Shown: positions 15,092 to 26,504 of the stretch, in pieces
Numbering within the stretch: position 1 is the stretch's first letter
Layout: each line of letters opens with the position of its first letter
From: Methylophaga sp.
GTDB lineage: Bacteria; Pseudomonadota; Gammaproteobacteria; Nitrosococcales; Methylophagaceae
Direction: 5' to 3'
Length of the DNA: 37,335 bases
Assembly (NCBI GenBank): GCA_030148085.1
Contig: JASBUF010000009.1
Location: forward strand, 1-37,335
Translations under genes and position numbers: made by a program
Notes under the pieces: model-generated
Databases searched by the model: none
What the model saw: only the letters and a program-made list of their open reading frames with translations
What the model was told of the DNA's origin: nothing

Positions 15092-16614
15092 AGCAATGGT
15101 CGCCCTCGTATCCACTGGCATTCCTCATTGCACTCATTGCGGTGATGCCAGTGGCTGTGCTGGTTATATTAGCCGCAGACAGTCCACAGCTGTTTGATAC
15201 ACGCAACCTCGAAATCCTAACCAATACGATTTCCTTGATGCTGTTTACGGCAGCAGGGGCGGTCGTTATCGGTGTACCGCTGGCCTTGCTTACCGCTTAT
15301 GTACGTCTGCCCTGGGCCAAATTCTGGCTGGTTCTGCTGGCTGCGCCATTGGCGATCCCTAGTTATATCGGGGCGTTTACGTTATATGCCGCCTTCGGAC
15401 CAGGCGGTGAAATCCAAACACTCACAGGCATCACAACGCCAAGCTTTGATGGCCTGTTTGGCTCCAGCGTCGTGATGGCGCTGTATACCTACCCGTTCGT
15501 GATGCTGACCGTACGTGCGTCATTACTCAGTCTGGATGCCAGTCTCGTGAATGCCGCCAGAACATTGGGTATGTCCTTATTCAGTAGCCTCTGGTCGGTT
15601 GTCCTGCCACGCATCACCAATGGTATTGCTGCCGGTGCTTTGCTGGCTGCTATGTATGCCTTATCCGATTTCGGTACCCCAGCCATCTTGGGCTTGGATA
15701 CCTTTACCCGCATGATCTATGTCGAATACAACAGTTTTGGTCTCAGTCAGGCCGCCATGCTGTCTTTGCAACTGCTGGTCATTGTTGGTCTTATTCTGTT
15801 TATCGAATCACGGGTGAAAGGTACCCGTGAGCGTCCTGGTAAGGCATTGACATTATGGCCAGGAAAACTGCGCACTTCGTTAATGCTGCTGGCCTCGATG
15901 CCAGTCGTACTGCTTGCTATTGTGCTGCCTCTTGCGGTTTTTGGTCTCTGGTTATGGCGTGAAGGGGCCGGTGATTTTGAGCTGACTTATGCCTGGAATT
16001 CAGCCTATGCAGCTTTGTTTGCGGCAATTGCCAGCGTGTTATTTGCCTTGCCTGTGGCACAGGCTGCGATTCATGGCCGCTTTGGCCGCTTGATGGAACG
16101 AGTCAGCTTTTTAGGCTTTGGCGTACCGGGCATTGTTATGGGGACGGCGCTGGTTTATGTCGGCTTGCAGTTCTCGATGCTGTATCAAACCCTAACCTTG
16201 TTGGTGCTGGCCTATGTGATGCGTTTTCTACCATTGGCTGTAGGCGCCGTTCGCTCAACCTCGGAACGTCTTGACCCAAGCTTGGTGAAAGCCGCACGTT
16301 TGCTTGGTGCCAGTCGCAAAGAAGCGTTCCGCCGAATTACCTTACCATTGAGTGTACGTGGCATTGTTGCCGGTTCGGCTTTAGTGTTTCTTGAAGTCAT
16401 GCGAGAATTACCAGCTACGCTGATCCTGAGCCCACTGGATTTTGAGACACTGGCCACCTACTTGTGGCGTGTCTATGAAGCGGGCTACTTTGGTCAGGCG
16501 GCAATACCGGGGTTACTGCTTGTGGTGATTTCGGCGCTGGCACTTGCCATCATGTTCTACGGTGAGCGCTGGAATCAAACTGATGCATTGGAGGAGGAGC
16601 CTTCTGTCTCATGA
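15088..16614 (+). CDS. fbpB: Fe(III) ABC transporter permease (FbpB type, two fused TM domains)
   Basis: A 508-residue inner-membrane protein with about twelve helices in two homologous halves, as in FbpB/SfuB. Each half has the EAA-type coupling loop: NAARTLGMSLFSSLWSVVLP near 155-174 and KAARLLGASRKEAFRRITLP near 399-418, which dock on the ATPase. Each half faces one ATPase subunit, so one permease chain pairs with an ATPase dimer. Start and stop overlap the flanking genes by four bases (ATGA) at both ends, showing tight translational coupling. Confidence 0.9.
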   Translation: MKQWSPSYPLAFLIALIAVMPVAVLVILAADSPQLFDTRNLEILTNTISLMLFTAAGAVVIGVPLALLTAYVRLPWAKFWLVLLAAPLAIPSYIGAFTLYAAFGPGGEIQTLTGITTPSFDGLFGSSVVMALYTYPFVMLTVRASLLSLDASLVNAARTLGMSLFSSLWSVVLPRITNGIAAGALLAAMYALSDFGTPAILGLDTFTRMIYVEYNSFGLSQAAMLSLQLLVIVGLILFIESRVKGTRERPGKALTLWPGKLRTSLMLLASMPVVLLAIVLPLAVFGLWLWREGAGDFELTYAWNSAYAALFAAIASVLFALPVAQAAIHGRFGRLMERVSFLGFGVPGIVMGTALVYVGLQFSMLYQTLTLLVLAYVMRFLPLAVGAVRSTSERLDPSLVKAARLLGASRKEAFRRITLPLSVRGIVAGSALVFLEVMRELPATLILSPLDFETLATYLWRVYEAGYFGQAAIPGLLLVVISALALAIMFYGERWNQTDALEEEPSVS

Positions 16615-17648
16615 TTGAAGTGCGTAACGTGTCTGTTCACTACGGTCAGAAAAAAGTGGTGGATGATCTGAACCTGACATTAGGTAAATCAGAACTGCTA
16701 ACGTTGGTCGGCCCCACAGGCTGTGGTAAAACGACTATTTTGCAGGCTTTGGCAGGGCTAATTCCTATTACTGACGGCTCGATTACGCTTGGCAATCAAA
16801 CCGTTACGGCGAGCAAGACAATTCCACCTGAAAAGCGCCAGGTCGGCATGGTATTTCAGGACTTTGCCTTATTTCCACACCTGACGGTTGAGCAAAACGT
16901 CAGCTTCAAATTAAAAGACAATAGCAAGTGTGATCATTGGTTATCACTGCTCGGATTGGAGCCTTGGCGGCACGCTAAACCAGCCAACTTGTCCGGTGGC
17001 CAGAAACAGCGCGTTGCCTTAGCACGAACATTGGCCCACGAACCGGCCTTCGTGTTACTGGATGAACCACTATCTAACCTCGATGCCGCGCTGAAAGATG
17101 ATTTGCGTTGGGAAATCCGTCATGCCCTGAAAGAGGCCGGTGTTCCGGCAATTTGGGTCACCCATGATCAGGAAGAAGCCTTGTCAGTGGGAGACAGAAT
17201 CGGTGTGCTTCGAGATGGCAAGTTAGAACAGGTTGGTAGCCCGGAAACCTGCTTTAGTGAGCCAGCTAATCGCTTTGTTGCCCGTTTTCTGGGAGATGCC
17301 AGCTTTATTCCTGGCACGTTGAAGCAAGACAGTAATGTCGTCACGACCGAGTTAGGCAATGCCCCTGCGGCGCCCGTTGAGGATGCATATGGTGATGTTG
17401 ATCTGTTGCTGAGGCCAGACGACTTGTCATTGCATGTGGTTGAACAGGGCAATGCGGAAATCATCTGGAGTCGTTACGAGGGCAGTGCCCGTCTGTATGC
17501 GGCGCGTACCGATAGTGGCGCTGTGGTAAAAATCCGTTGTAGCCACGAAAACATGGCAAGTCCCGGTCAGCGCGTAATGCTGAATATCACCACCACACAT
17601 CCATTGGCTGCATTTGTTCGCAATGAAGCAGAACAGCAAGGCGATTAG
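16611..17648 (+). CDS. fbpC: Fe(III) ABC transporter ATP-binding protein (FbpC type)
   Basis: 345 residues; powers the permease by ATP hydrolysis on the cytoplasmic face. All motifs are present: Walker A GPTGCGKTT (34-42), Q-loop Q83, signature LSGGQ (127-131), Walker B FVLLDE (147-152) with catalytic Glu152, D-loop SNLDAA and switch His185. A C-terminal TOBE-like regulatory domain (about 240-340, LLLRPDDLSLHV) follows, which in FbpC proteins can mediate allosteric control. It is the last gene of the operon; no clear terminator follows in the next 190 bases. Confidence 0.92.
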   Translation: MIEVRNVSVHYGQKKVVDDLNLTLGKSELLTLVGPTGCGKTTILQALAGLIPITDGSITLGNQTVTASKTIPPEKRQVGMVFQDFALFPHLTVEQNVSFKLKDNSKCDHWLSLLGLEPWRHAKPANLSGGQKQRVALARTLAHEPAFVLLDEPLSNLDAALKDDLRWEIRHALKEAGVPAIWVTHDQEEALSVGDRIGVLRDGKLEQVGSPETCFSEPANRFVARFLGDASFIPGTLKQDSNVVTTELGNAPAAPVEDAYGDVDLLLRPDDLSLHVVEQGNAEIIWSRYEGSARLYAARTDSGAVVKIRCSHENMASPGQRVMLNITTTHPLAAFVRNEAEQQGD

Positions 17649-17673
17649 GTCGAGGAAAAGCCTAAGTTGTCGG

Positions 17674-17679
17674 TATAAT
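17674..17679 (+). promoter_or_regulatory. Possible -10 element upstream of idh
   Basis: A perfect TATAAT, 160 bases before the idh start, with only a weak -35 region. A second candidate nearer the gene is TTGTCA with TATAGC 16 bases on (about 17786-17814). Neither is decisive. Confidence 0.3.
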
Positions 17680-17803
17680 GAAGCGCCATTGATGGTGTGC
17701 CCAAGGTCATGAGCTCCTGCTTGCTGCCTCATATGAGCTGTCACTCTCTAGATCAACAACGCTATGAATACGCCGAACTGATATTGTCAGTGCGAAGCGA
17801 TAA

Positions 17804-20059
<2,256 letters not shown>

Positions 20060-20083
20060 ACCTGAATACGCTGAAAAAGAAAA

Positions 20084-20108
20084 AGCCCTCATCATGAGGG
20101 CTTTTTTT
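20084..20108. terminator. Bidirectional terminator between idh and the glutathione peroxidase gene
   Basis: AGCCCTCAT/ATGAGGGCT (20084-20102) is a near-perfect palindrome with an A-run on the left and TTTTTTT on the right, so it works on both strands. The T-run (20102-20108) overlaps the stop codon of the minus-strand gene at 20107-20109. Confidence 0.9.
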
Positions 20109-20649
20109 ATAGTGCAGACTCAATCGCTTTAGTCAGTTCTTCTGAGTCTGGTTTAACCCGGGCTGAGAAGTGGGAGAGGACTTTGCCATTACGGTCAACC
20201 AGGTATTTATTGAAGTTCCAGCCTGGTTCACGGGTTCGTTTACCCAGTTCTCTAAATATCGGGTTAGCACGGCGACCTTTAACATAACTGGGGGCGATCA
20301 TGGTAAAAGTGACCCCAAAATTCTGCTGACAGACACGTGCGGCTTCTTCTTCGGTTTTGGCTTCTTGGTTAAAGTCGTTACTTGCAAAGCCCACAACGAC
20401 TAAGTCTTTGTCTTTGTACTTCTGATGAAGCGCTTCCAGACCACCAAACTGCTTGGTGAAACCACAGTGACTCGCTGTGTTGACGATTAACAGTGGCTTA
20501 CCTGCCGCTTCCTTGCACAAATTGACAGTTTCGTTGGAGTGCAGGCGAGGCAAATCATAATCCAGAAAAGCAGGGCAACTGGCTTCATCGGCCGCATAAA
20601 CAGCAGAGGTCGATGTGGCAAAAAGTAGGGCGGCTAAAGTTTTTAACAT
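20107..20649 (-). CDS. Glutathione peroxidase family protein, periplasmic
   Basis: 180 residues with a signal peptide (MLKTLAALLFATSTSAVYAA), so it acts outside the cytoplasm, reducing peroxides. Peroxidatic Cys62 lies in NTASHCGFTKQF, with the tetrad partners Gln95 (NQE), Trp145 and Asn146 (WNFNKYLVDRNGKV). The usual cysteine of the GFPCNQF motif is replaced by Ser (GFASNDF), so any resolving cysteine lies elsewhere; Cys107 is a candidate. Cys25 and Cys46 in the N-terminal part are extra. An AAGGA ribosome site lies six bases before the ATG. It is 59 bases downstream of the gene at 20709, with which it is probably co-transcribed. Confidence 0.88.
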   Translation of the reverse strand: MLKTLAALLFATSTSAVYAADEASCPAFLDYDLPRLHSNETVNLCKEAAGKPLLIVNTASHCGFTKQFGGLEALHQKYKDKDLVVVGFASNDFNQEAKTEEEAARVCQQNFGVTFTMIAPSYVKGRRANPIFRELGKRTREPGWNFNKYLVDRNGKVLSHFSARVKPDSEELTKAIESAL

Positions 20650-20708
20650 GGTTATTCCTTATCAGGCTTTGCATTGTGACCTATGAAGGATAAACAGAGT
20701 TTCACTAC

Positions 20709-22115
20709 TTATCCCTGATAGCCGAACAAGCGCTGTTCCTTAATCTTTTCAGCGACAACGTAAGGTACCATCTTCTCCCAACCCGCTTCATTCTCAGCAA
20801 TCATGCGTAATACATCTGGCGAGAATATAGGCAGATAGGTTTCGTTGAATTCGTTAATTTGCTCGATGAGGTCACCTTGTTTCAGGTACTCATACAAAAA
20901 TGCCTGCTTGTCATCGACCTTGAGGTTGTCGACTTTGAATAGAGTGTGGGTTTCGGGGTGTTTAAATGGATAAATGTAGAGTTTGACGTTGTGCTTAAAT
21001 AAACGGCCAAAGCCTTCCAATATGCCGCCGTTGAGGGATGTGTAGTATTTGTCATCAAACAGTTCAACCAGGCTGTGAGCGCCCATGGTCAGACCGATAC
21101 GGCGGTTGGTGTAGCGTGATAAATAGGTGGCCAGCCGATAGTATTCTGGATAATCAGAAATCATCACGGTATGCCCTGTTGCCTCCAGCACATCGGCGCG
21201 ACTGATAAAGTCTTCAAGGTCGACACTGTCATCATCGCCACGACGCAGGTTATGCATAGTCATTTCCATGATCGAGATGGTTTCTTCCGGTAACGAATCA
21301 TCTTCTGCTTCAAATTGTTTTCTGGCTGCATTCAACATATCAATGTTGACGTTAGTGACAGGGCGGAAACGGCCACGTTCGACCAATACATTCTTCTTAC
21401 GTAAATGCTCCGAAGGCTGGAGCACCGTACCGTCGGCTGAGAACATGGCAGCGTCACTTAAGCCAAGCTGTACCAAACGTAGACTGATAACGCGATTATC
21501 AACGTGAAGGAAGGCATCGCCTTTTAAATCGACCATATCGACTTCGATACGGTCAGTGGTCAGATTGTCTAGTAATGATTTAACCAACAGGTCGGGATTG
21601 TGACTGAGGTGAAAGGCACCATAAACCAGGTTAACGCCGATAATGCCCAAGGCTTCTTGTTGCAGTGCATTTTCATTATCCAGCATGCGAACATGAATTA
21701 TGATTTCGCTGGGCGCGGCATGCGGCTCAGTCTGAAAGCGGATACCTAACCAGCCATGACATTCATTTGTGCCGTGATAATTACGAGCGGAGACGGTATC
21801 GGCAAACGCAAAAAAAGCGGTGTTATCGCCACGTTGTTCACTTAAACGTTCCAGATTTAAGTTGTATTCCAGCTCCAGCATGTCTTCAAGACGTTCACGG
21901 CAGACGTAGCGTGGCGCCTTGCCATAAATATCGTCACTGACTTTCATGTCATAGGCGGAAATACTCTTGGCAATCGTACCAGCAGCACCGCCGACACGAA
22001 AAAACCAGCGAACGACTTCCTGGCCTGCACCAATTTCAGCAAAGGTGCCGTAACGAACTGCATCAAGATTGACTTCAAGGGCTTTAGCACCAGGCGATAA
22101 GATTTTGTTTTCCAT
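20709..22115 (-). CDS. Conserved protein of unknown function, 468 residues
   Basis: The sequence is strongly patterned and clearly a conserved cytoplasmic protein: LEVNLDAVRYGTFAEIGAGQEV, FFRVGGAAGTIAKSISAYDM, DTVSARNYHGTNECHGWLGIR and a C-terminal LFKHNVKLYIYPFKHP stretch. It has no signal peptide and no membrane helix. I recall homologues in many proteobacteria and cyanobacteria with inconsistent database names (including receptor or adenylyltransferase labels) that nothing in the sequence supports, so I give no function. It lies 59 bases upstream of the glutathione peroxidase gene on the same strand, which hints at a stress-related unit. Confidence 0.8.
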   Translation of the reverse strand: MENKILSPGAKALEVNLDAVRYGTFAEIGAGQEVVRWFFRVGGAAGTIAKSISAYDMKVSDDIYGKAPRYVCRERLEDMLELEYNLNLERLSEQRGDNTAFFAFADTVSARNYHGTNECHGWLGIRFQTEPHAAPSEIIIHVRMLDNENALQQEALGIIGVNLVYGAFHLSHNPDLLVKSLLDNLTTDRIEVDMVDLKGDAFLHVDNRVISLRLVQLGLSDAAMFSADGTVLQPSEHLRKKNVLVERGRFRPVTNVNIDMLNAARKQFEAEDDSLPEETISIMEMTMHNLRRGDDDSVDLEDFISRADVLEATGHTVMISDYPEYYRLATYLSRYTNRRIGLTMGAHSLVELFDDKYYTSLNGGILEGFGRLFKHNVKLYIYPFKHPETHTLFKVDNLKVDDKQAFLYEYLKQGDLIEQINEFNETYLPIFSPDVLRMIAENEAGWEKMVPYVVAEKIKEQRLFGYQG

Positions 22116-22193
22116 AACGTGCTCTTAGTAGGAGTAGGGAAGTGGTTTTGATTGTAACGGCTTTAAGTCAGGGCTGTCATAGTGCTAGAGACA

Positions 22194-22220
22194 TAAAAGC
22201 CCTCACATGGAGGGCTTTTA
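22194..22220. terminator. Terminator after the chemoreceptor gene
   Basis: TAAAAGCCCTC (22194-22204) pairs perfectly with GAGGGCTTTTA (22210-22220) around ACATG. It lies 27 bases beyond the stop of the minus-strand chemoreceptor gene. The T tract is short and built into the stem (TTTTA). Confidence 0.75.
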
Positions 22221-22246
22221 TGATTAAACAAATGGAGCTGTCAGGG

Positions 22247-23824
22247 TTAATGCAAAGAAAAGCGCTTAATCATATTCGATAGCGCACTGGACTCATTAGC
22301 CAGCGATTCGGTATTGCTGTTGACCAGTTTAATATTGTGCAGCACATCCTCAGAATCACTGCTGATCTGTGTGATATTGCGGTTGATGTCCTCACTGACA
22401 GCACTTTGTTCTTCTACGGCCGTGGCAATCATGGTGCTCAGATCATTGAGTTTCTCTATTTTATCTGCGATGTCGCCGATGGAGCTAATGGACTCCTGAA
22501 CTTCAAATCTACTTGCAGAAGCATTCGACTGACTCTGTTTAACTTCGTTAACCGCATTCGCCACAGCTTTATTCAGCTCCTGAATGAGCTTGGCAATTTC
22601 CTGTGTGGACTGCTGGGTTCTCGCCGCCAGCTGTCTGACTTCATCTGCTACCACCGCAAAACCACGTCCAGCTTCGCCAGCTCTAGCGGCTTCGATGGCA
22701 GCGTTTAAAGCCAACAGATTTGTTTGTTCGGTGATTTCGGTAATGACGTTGACGATGGGATTAATCTCGTTAGCATTTTTTTCTAAACCACTGACAACAC
22801 CGACAATAGATTCAAATGAGGTTTCTAATGACGCAAGTGATGATAACGCAGACGATGCCCTTACCGAGCTACTCTGACTCAGACTGTCGACTGTATTCGC
22901 ATGTGTTGCCGCCTCAGCAGCACTCTTGGCAACTTCTTGAATGGATGCTGACATTTCGTTCATTGCCGTAGCGACTTGTTCAGTCTGAGAGGCCTGAGAG
23001 TCGACCGATTGCTGGATATTCTGCTGTGACTGAAAAGTCATCATCGCTTCATTGTCTATTTTTTCTGCCGTGTCGGCGAGCCTGACAAGGACGGTTCTCA
23101 GTCGTGCCCTTAATAATTTACCTGCCAGATTGATTTGAGCAATTTCGTCAGTGCTGCCCATGTAGATCTTCGACATCAATGGATTGTTCATCTCTTCCTG
23201 CGCTTCTGCCAGCGCCTTATTCAAAGAAGCGAAGGCCCATGAGCGGGCAAGCCAGAATGTCAGGCCGCCTGTCAGAATGCCAGCCAGTAACGGCAGTAAC
23301 ATGCCAAAGTCGTAATGTGGCACAAGGCTAAATGCCAGCAAGGCTAATACCGACGACCCAAGACTCGCGAGTGTGGATTTGGTTTTAATGGATAAATCGG
23401 AAAACATTGCCGTGGCTGTTTTACCTTCATTGATCCGGCGGTAAAGCTCACTGGCTCTTACTACCTGTTCTTTTGACGGTTTTGTGCGAACAGACTCATA
23501 ACCGATGATGTCGTCGCCATCGAAAATGGGGGTTACATAAGCGTCAACCCAATAAAAGTCGCCGTTTTTGTTCCTGTTCTTGACGATACCCATCCAGTGT
23601 TTTTTGTTTTTTATGGTGTCCCATAAATCCTGAAAAGCGGCGGGGGGCATGTCGGGGTGCCGAATGACGTTGTGGTTCACATTCATCAATTCATCGGCAT
23701 CAAACCCACTGACATCTACAAAGCTTTGATTGAAGCTTGAAATAATCCCTTTGAGATTTGTTGTCGAAATAAGTGGTTTATCAAATGTGACTTCAGTATC
23801 GGTGATGGGTAAGTTTCTTTTCAT
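22247..23824 (-). CDS. Methyl-accepting chemotaxis protein with N-terminal PAS domain (Aer-like)
   Basis: 525 residues. A cytoplasmic PAS domain at about 20-115 (DVSGFDADELMNVNHNVIRH, FYWVDAYVTPIFD) of the PAS_3/Aer type, probably sensing redox or energy state; two close membrane helices at about 151-168 and 173-195 with almost no periplasmic loop; a HAMP-like region; then the coiled-coil signalling domain with hairpin tip near 362-408 (EQTNLLALNAAIEAARAG and GRGFAVVADEVRQLAART), which binds CheA and CheW. There is no C-terminal CheR/CheB pentapeptide. It is 162 bases downstream of the phosphodiesterase gene on the same strand and may share its transcript. No other che genes are in the window. 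Confidence 0.92.
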   Translation of the reverse strand: MKRNLPITDTEVTFDKPLISTTNLKGIISSFNQSFVDVSGFDADELMNVNHNVIRHPDMPPAAFQDLWDTIKNKKHWMGIVKNRNKNGDFYWVDAYVTPIFDGDDIIGYESVRTKPSKEQVVRASELYRRINEGKTATAMFSDLSIKTKSTLASLGSSVLALLAFSLVPHYDFGMLLPLLAGILTGGLTFWLARSWAFASLNKALAEAQEEMNNPLMSKIYMGSTDEIAQINLAGKLLRARLRTVLVRLADTAEKIDNEAMMTFQSQQNIQQSVDSQASQTEQVATAMNEMSASIQEVAKSAAEAATHANTVDSLSQSSSVRASSALSSLASLETSFESIVGVVSGLEKNANEINPIVNVITEITEQTNLLALNAAIEAARAGEAGRGFAVVADEVRQLAARTQQSTQEIAKLIQELNKAVANAVNEVKQSQSNASASRFEVQESISSIGDIADKIEKLNDLSTMIATAVEEQSAVSEDINRNITQISSDSEDVLHNIKLVNSNTESLANESSALSNMIKRFSLH

Positions 23825-23986
23825 GAGATCTCTCAGTGGATTCTACATCCTATTTGGTGAGATAAATTCCTTACAGTCAGTGTGGCGCTGTTCTAGCTTA
23901 TATCCACCTGCGATGGAAGGTTGCCGAGTTTCTAATCGAGTTTTAGTTCAAGTACCAATTTGTAGGACGAGCATCACGATTGAGTC

Positions 23987-26281
23987 TTAATAGATATCGA
24001 ATGATTTTTCAAATTCTTCAATTTTTTTCGGTTTGTCGTACAAGTAGCCTTGGAAGTTGTCGCATCCTAAATCAGTCAGCATCTGTTTTTGACTATCTGT
24101 TTCAACGCCTTCTGCAATGACTTTCACGCCCATACTTTTACCGAGTGCAATAATACTTTTTACGATGGCTTCATCACCTTGATCTTGCTCAAGATCTTTG
24201 ACGAAAGATTGATCGATTTTGAGTTCGTCAATCGGCAAGCGTTTAAGGTAGGAAAGAGAAGAAAAGCCCGTACCAAAGTCATCAAGCGACAGTTTTACAC
24301 CTAGGCTTTTTATGGCGTTCATTTTAGTAATGATAGTTTCGAAATCTTCTACAAATACCGACTCTGTGAGTTCTAACTTGATCATTGAAGGAGAGACATT
24401 TGTGGACGAGATCATATCGGCTAATTGTGAAAAAAAGGTTTCTTGCATGAATTGCCCAACACTGACGTTGATAGAGAGTGGAATGTCTTTCAATTTGGGA
24501 TGAGTGGACCATTTCTTCAGATGCTGACAGCTGGTTTGCAGTACCCAATAACCGATCATGTTGATCAAGCCACTTTCTTCCGCGACAGGAATAAAATCTG
24601 CTGGGGAGATGAGTCCATTTTCAGGATCGTTCCATCTGATTAATACCTCAGCACCGACAGGATCACCGTATGCGTCAACTTGAAGCTGACAAGCCAGGAA
24701 TAGATCGTTAGGAATTGCTGCCTTTAGCTTTGATTCAATATAGAAGCGCTTTTCTAAGTTTTCCTGCATTGACTGGTCGAAAAAGTGAATCGATTTTTCT
24801 TTTGATGTCTTGGCTTCAAGAGTGGCTAATTCAGAAAATTTAAGTACATCCTGAGCAGAGTGTTTAGCAGATTCAAAGAGGCTTATGCCAAGTCTTATAT
24901 CTGGTTCATATTTCAAGTTTGAGATAGCGATAGGTTCTTTGAGTGTGTTTACAATATTTTCAGCAAAGGTATGCGCCATGCTCGCCGCCTGCTCTTGAGA
25001 ATGGCTGATGCCTTCTAATACGATCGAGAAAATATCTGCTCCGTAACGAGCGAGAGTGGCACCCTCAATAAGTATGTCGCTAAGTCGTTTACTGATCTCA
25101 ATAAGAACGTAATCCCCACTGCGATAACCCAAAGTGTTGTTGAGTGCTTTGAAATTTTTGATATCTATTAGTATCAATGCACTCTTCAATCCATTTCCAC
25201 TTGGCGAAAGAAGAATATGCTCAAGGTTTTTTATTAACTGTGATTTGTTCGGTAAGTGCGTTAAAGCGTCAAAATAGGCAAGGTGTTCAATTTGCTTTTC
25301 AGCTTCTTTGATGTCGCTGATATCGTTAAACGAGGCGACATAGTTGGTTACGTTGCCATCATTATCCTTGACGACATTGATTTTTAGCCATTCAGGATAG
25401 ACTTCGCCATTTTTTCGCTTGTTCCAGATTTCTCCTTGCCACCATCCAGATTCGATAATTTTCTCAGACATCAAGACATAAAACTCGTCTGAGTGTCTTC
25501 CTGATTTCAAAACGGAGGGGCCTTTGCCAAGAACTTCAGCTTCAGAATAACCTGTAATTTCAGTGAAGGCCTGATTGACGCGAATGATCTTCTTTTTATC
25601 GTCCGTGATCATTTTTGCCTCATTAGACTCAAACGCGCTGGCTGCTACACGCATTTCATTTTCAACATTTTTTTGTGCGCTAATGTCTGTTATGACACCG
25701 CTAAATCTTCGTGCTACACCTTGCTCGTCGCGTTTAGTCGCGAGGCCTCTGGCGAGATACCATTTGTATTCTCCATTAGGCAGTTTAAGTCTATGTTCGT
25801 TTTTAAAGCTCGATGATTGGCCTCGTATATGAAGATCAATCGCATTTCTGAGTTGACAGATATCTTCTGGATGCACGTATCTCAGCCAGCTATCTGTGTC
25901 TACATATCTGGGATTGTCAGCCCCCAGCGTGTGAGTCCAGGCACCAAAATACTTAAATTCACTTTTTTCTAGGTTCCAGTCCCACAGGCCATCACCAGCA
26001 ACTTCCATCGCAAAGTTGGATTGCTTTTCAAGTTCCAATTCAGCTTCATGGACTTTATCCAAACGGCGTAAGACAGATCTCATCGTGTAAAACAAAAGAA
26101 CGGCGGTAAACAGAACAAAAAGCCATCCTTTAAGTGTGTTTATAGTCATCTGCCATTCAGTATCTCGGGATAGTTCAAATACTGCTTTATCCGAGAATAG
26201 TATCCAGACTGTGGCAATGAGAAAGTAGGCGAGAGATATTCTAAGCGCAGTCTGTTGCGATGAAGAGTTGCTCATAGTCAT
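23987..26281 (-). CDS. Membrane PAS-PAS-GGDEF-EAL protein, probable c-di-GMP phosphodiesterase
   Basis: 764 residues. Two N-terminal helices (about 13-35 and 51-70) anchor it; two PAS domains follow (about 85-205 and 213-325, the second with ITGYSEAEVLGKGPSVLKSG). The GGDEF domain (about 333-500) is degenerate: GADIF at 414-418, so no cyclase activity is expected. The EAL domain (about 505-760) looks active: EVL at 545-547 keeps the catalytic Glu, and NVS (605-607), ELTE (637-640), DDFGTGFSS (667-675), K688 in ELKIDQSF, AEGVE (723-727) and QGYLY are all there. It should hydrolyse c-di-GMP under PAS control. Its upstream gap is shared with a divergent cyclase and holds an FNR-type box. Starts at residues 1 and 3 are both possible. 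Confidence 0.9.
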   Translation of the reverse strand: MTMSNSSSQQTALRISLAYFLIATVWILFSDKAVFELSRDTEWQMTINTLKGWLFVLFTAVLLFYTMRSVLRRLDKVHEAELELEKQSNFAMEVAGDGLWDWNLEKSEFKYFGAWTHTLGADNPRYVDTDSWLRYVHPEDICQLRNAIDLHIRGQSSSFKNEHRLKLPNGEYKWYLARGLATKRDEQGVARRFSGVITDISAQKNVENEMRVAASAFESNEAKMITDDKKKIIRVNQAFTEITGYSEAEVLGKGPSVLKSGRHSDEFYVLMSEKIIESGWWQGEIWNKRKNGEVYPEWLKINVVKDNDGNVTNYVASFNDISDIKEAEKQIEHLAYFDALTHLPNKSQLIKNLEHILLSPSGNGLKSALILIDIKNFKALNNTLGYRSGDYVLIEISKRLSDILIEGATLARYGADIFSIVLEGISHSQEQAASMAHTFAENIVNTLKEPIAISNLKYEPDIRLGISLFESAKHSAQDVLKFSELATLEAKTSKEKSIHFFDQSMQENLEKRFYIESKLKAAIPNDLFLACQLQVDAYGDPVGAEVLIRWNDPENGLISPADFIPVAEESGLINMIGYWVLQTSCQHLKKWSTHPKLKDIPLSINVSVGQFMQETFFSQLADMISSTNVSPSMIKLELTESVFVEDFETIITKMNAIKSLGVKLSLDDFGTGFSSLSYLKRLPIDELKIDQSFVKDLEQDQGDEAIVKSIIALGKSMGVKVIAEGVETDSQKQMLTDLGCDNFQGYLYDKPKKIEEFEKSFDIY

Positions 26282-26466
26282 GCCAGATAGTCCCTTTCAT
26301 TCAGGCATATCGATATAAGCCTAAAGTGAGTGTTTTAAGATGGAGGAGGTTTACGCTACTAAAGGTGACAATATAGATGCATAAACATTCAAGAGATTTG
26401 GTTTATATCCGATCGCTAATGACGGCACATCATCAGGTGAAGCATCTAGTTGCGCGGCATATTACA

Positions 26467-26481
26467 TGAATAAATTATTCA
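26467..26481. promoter_or_regulatory. Perfect 15-bp palindrome
   Basis: TGAATAAATTATTCA is a perfect 7-1-7 inverted repeat. It differs from the Fur consensus in both arms (GAATAA versus GATAAT). It lies 23 bases to the left of the FNR-type box, so a second dimeric regulator could bind beside FNR. Confidence 0.45.
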
Positions 26482-26504
26482 TAAGAAGAAATAATGATAA
26501 CTTC

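Noticed and set aside
20709-22115. Naming the 468-residue protein a TonB receptor or a nucleotide adenylyltransferase
   Set aside because: It has no signal peptide, no beta-barrel pattern and no HxGH-type nucleotidyl-transferase motif, so either name would be misleading.
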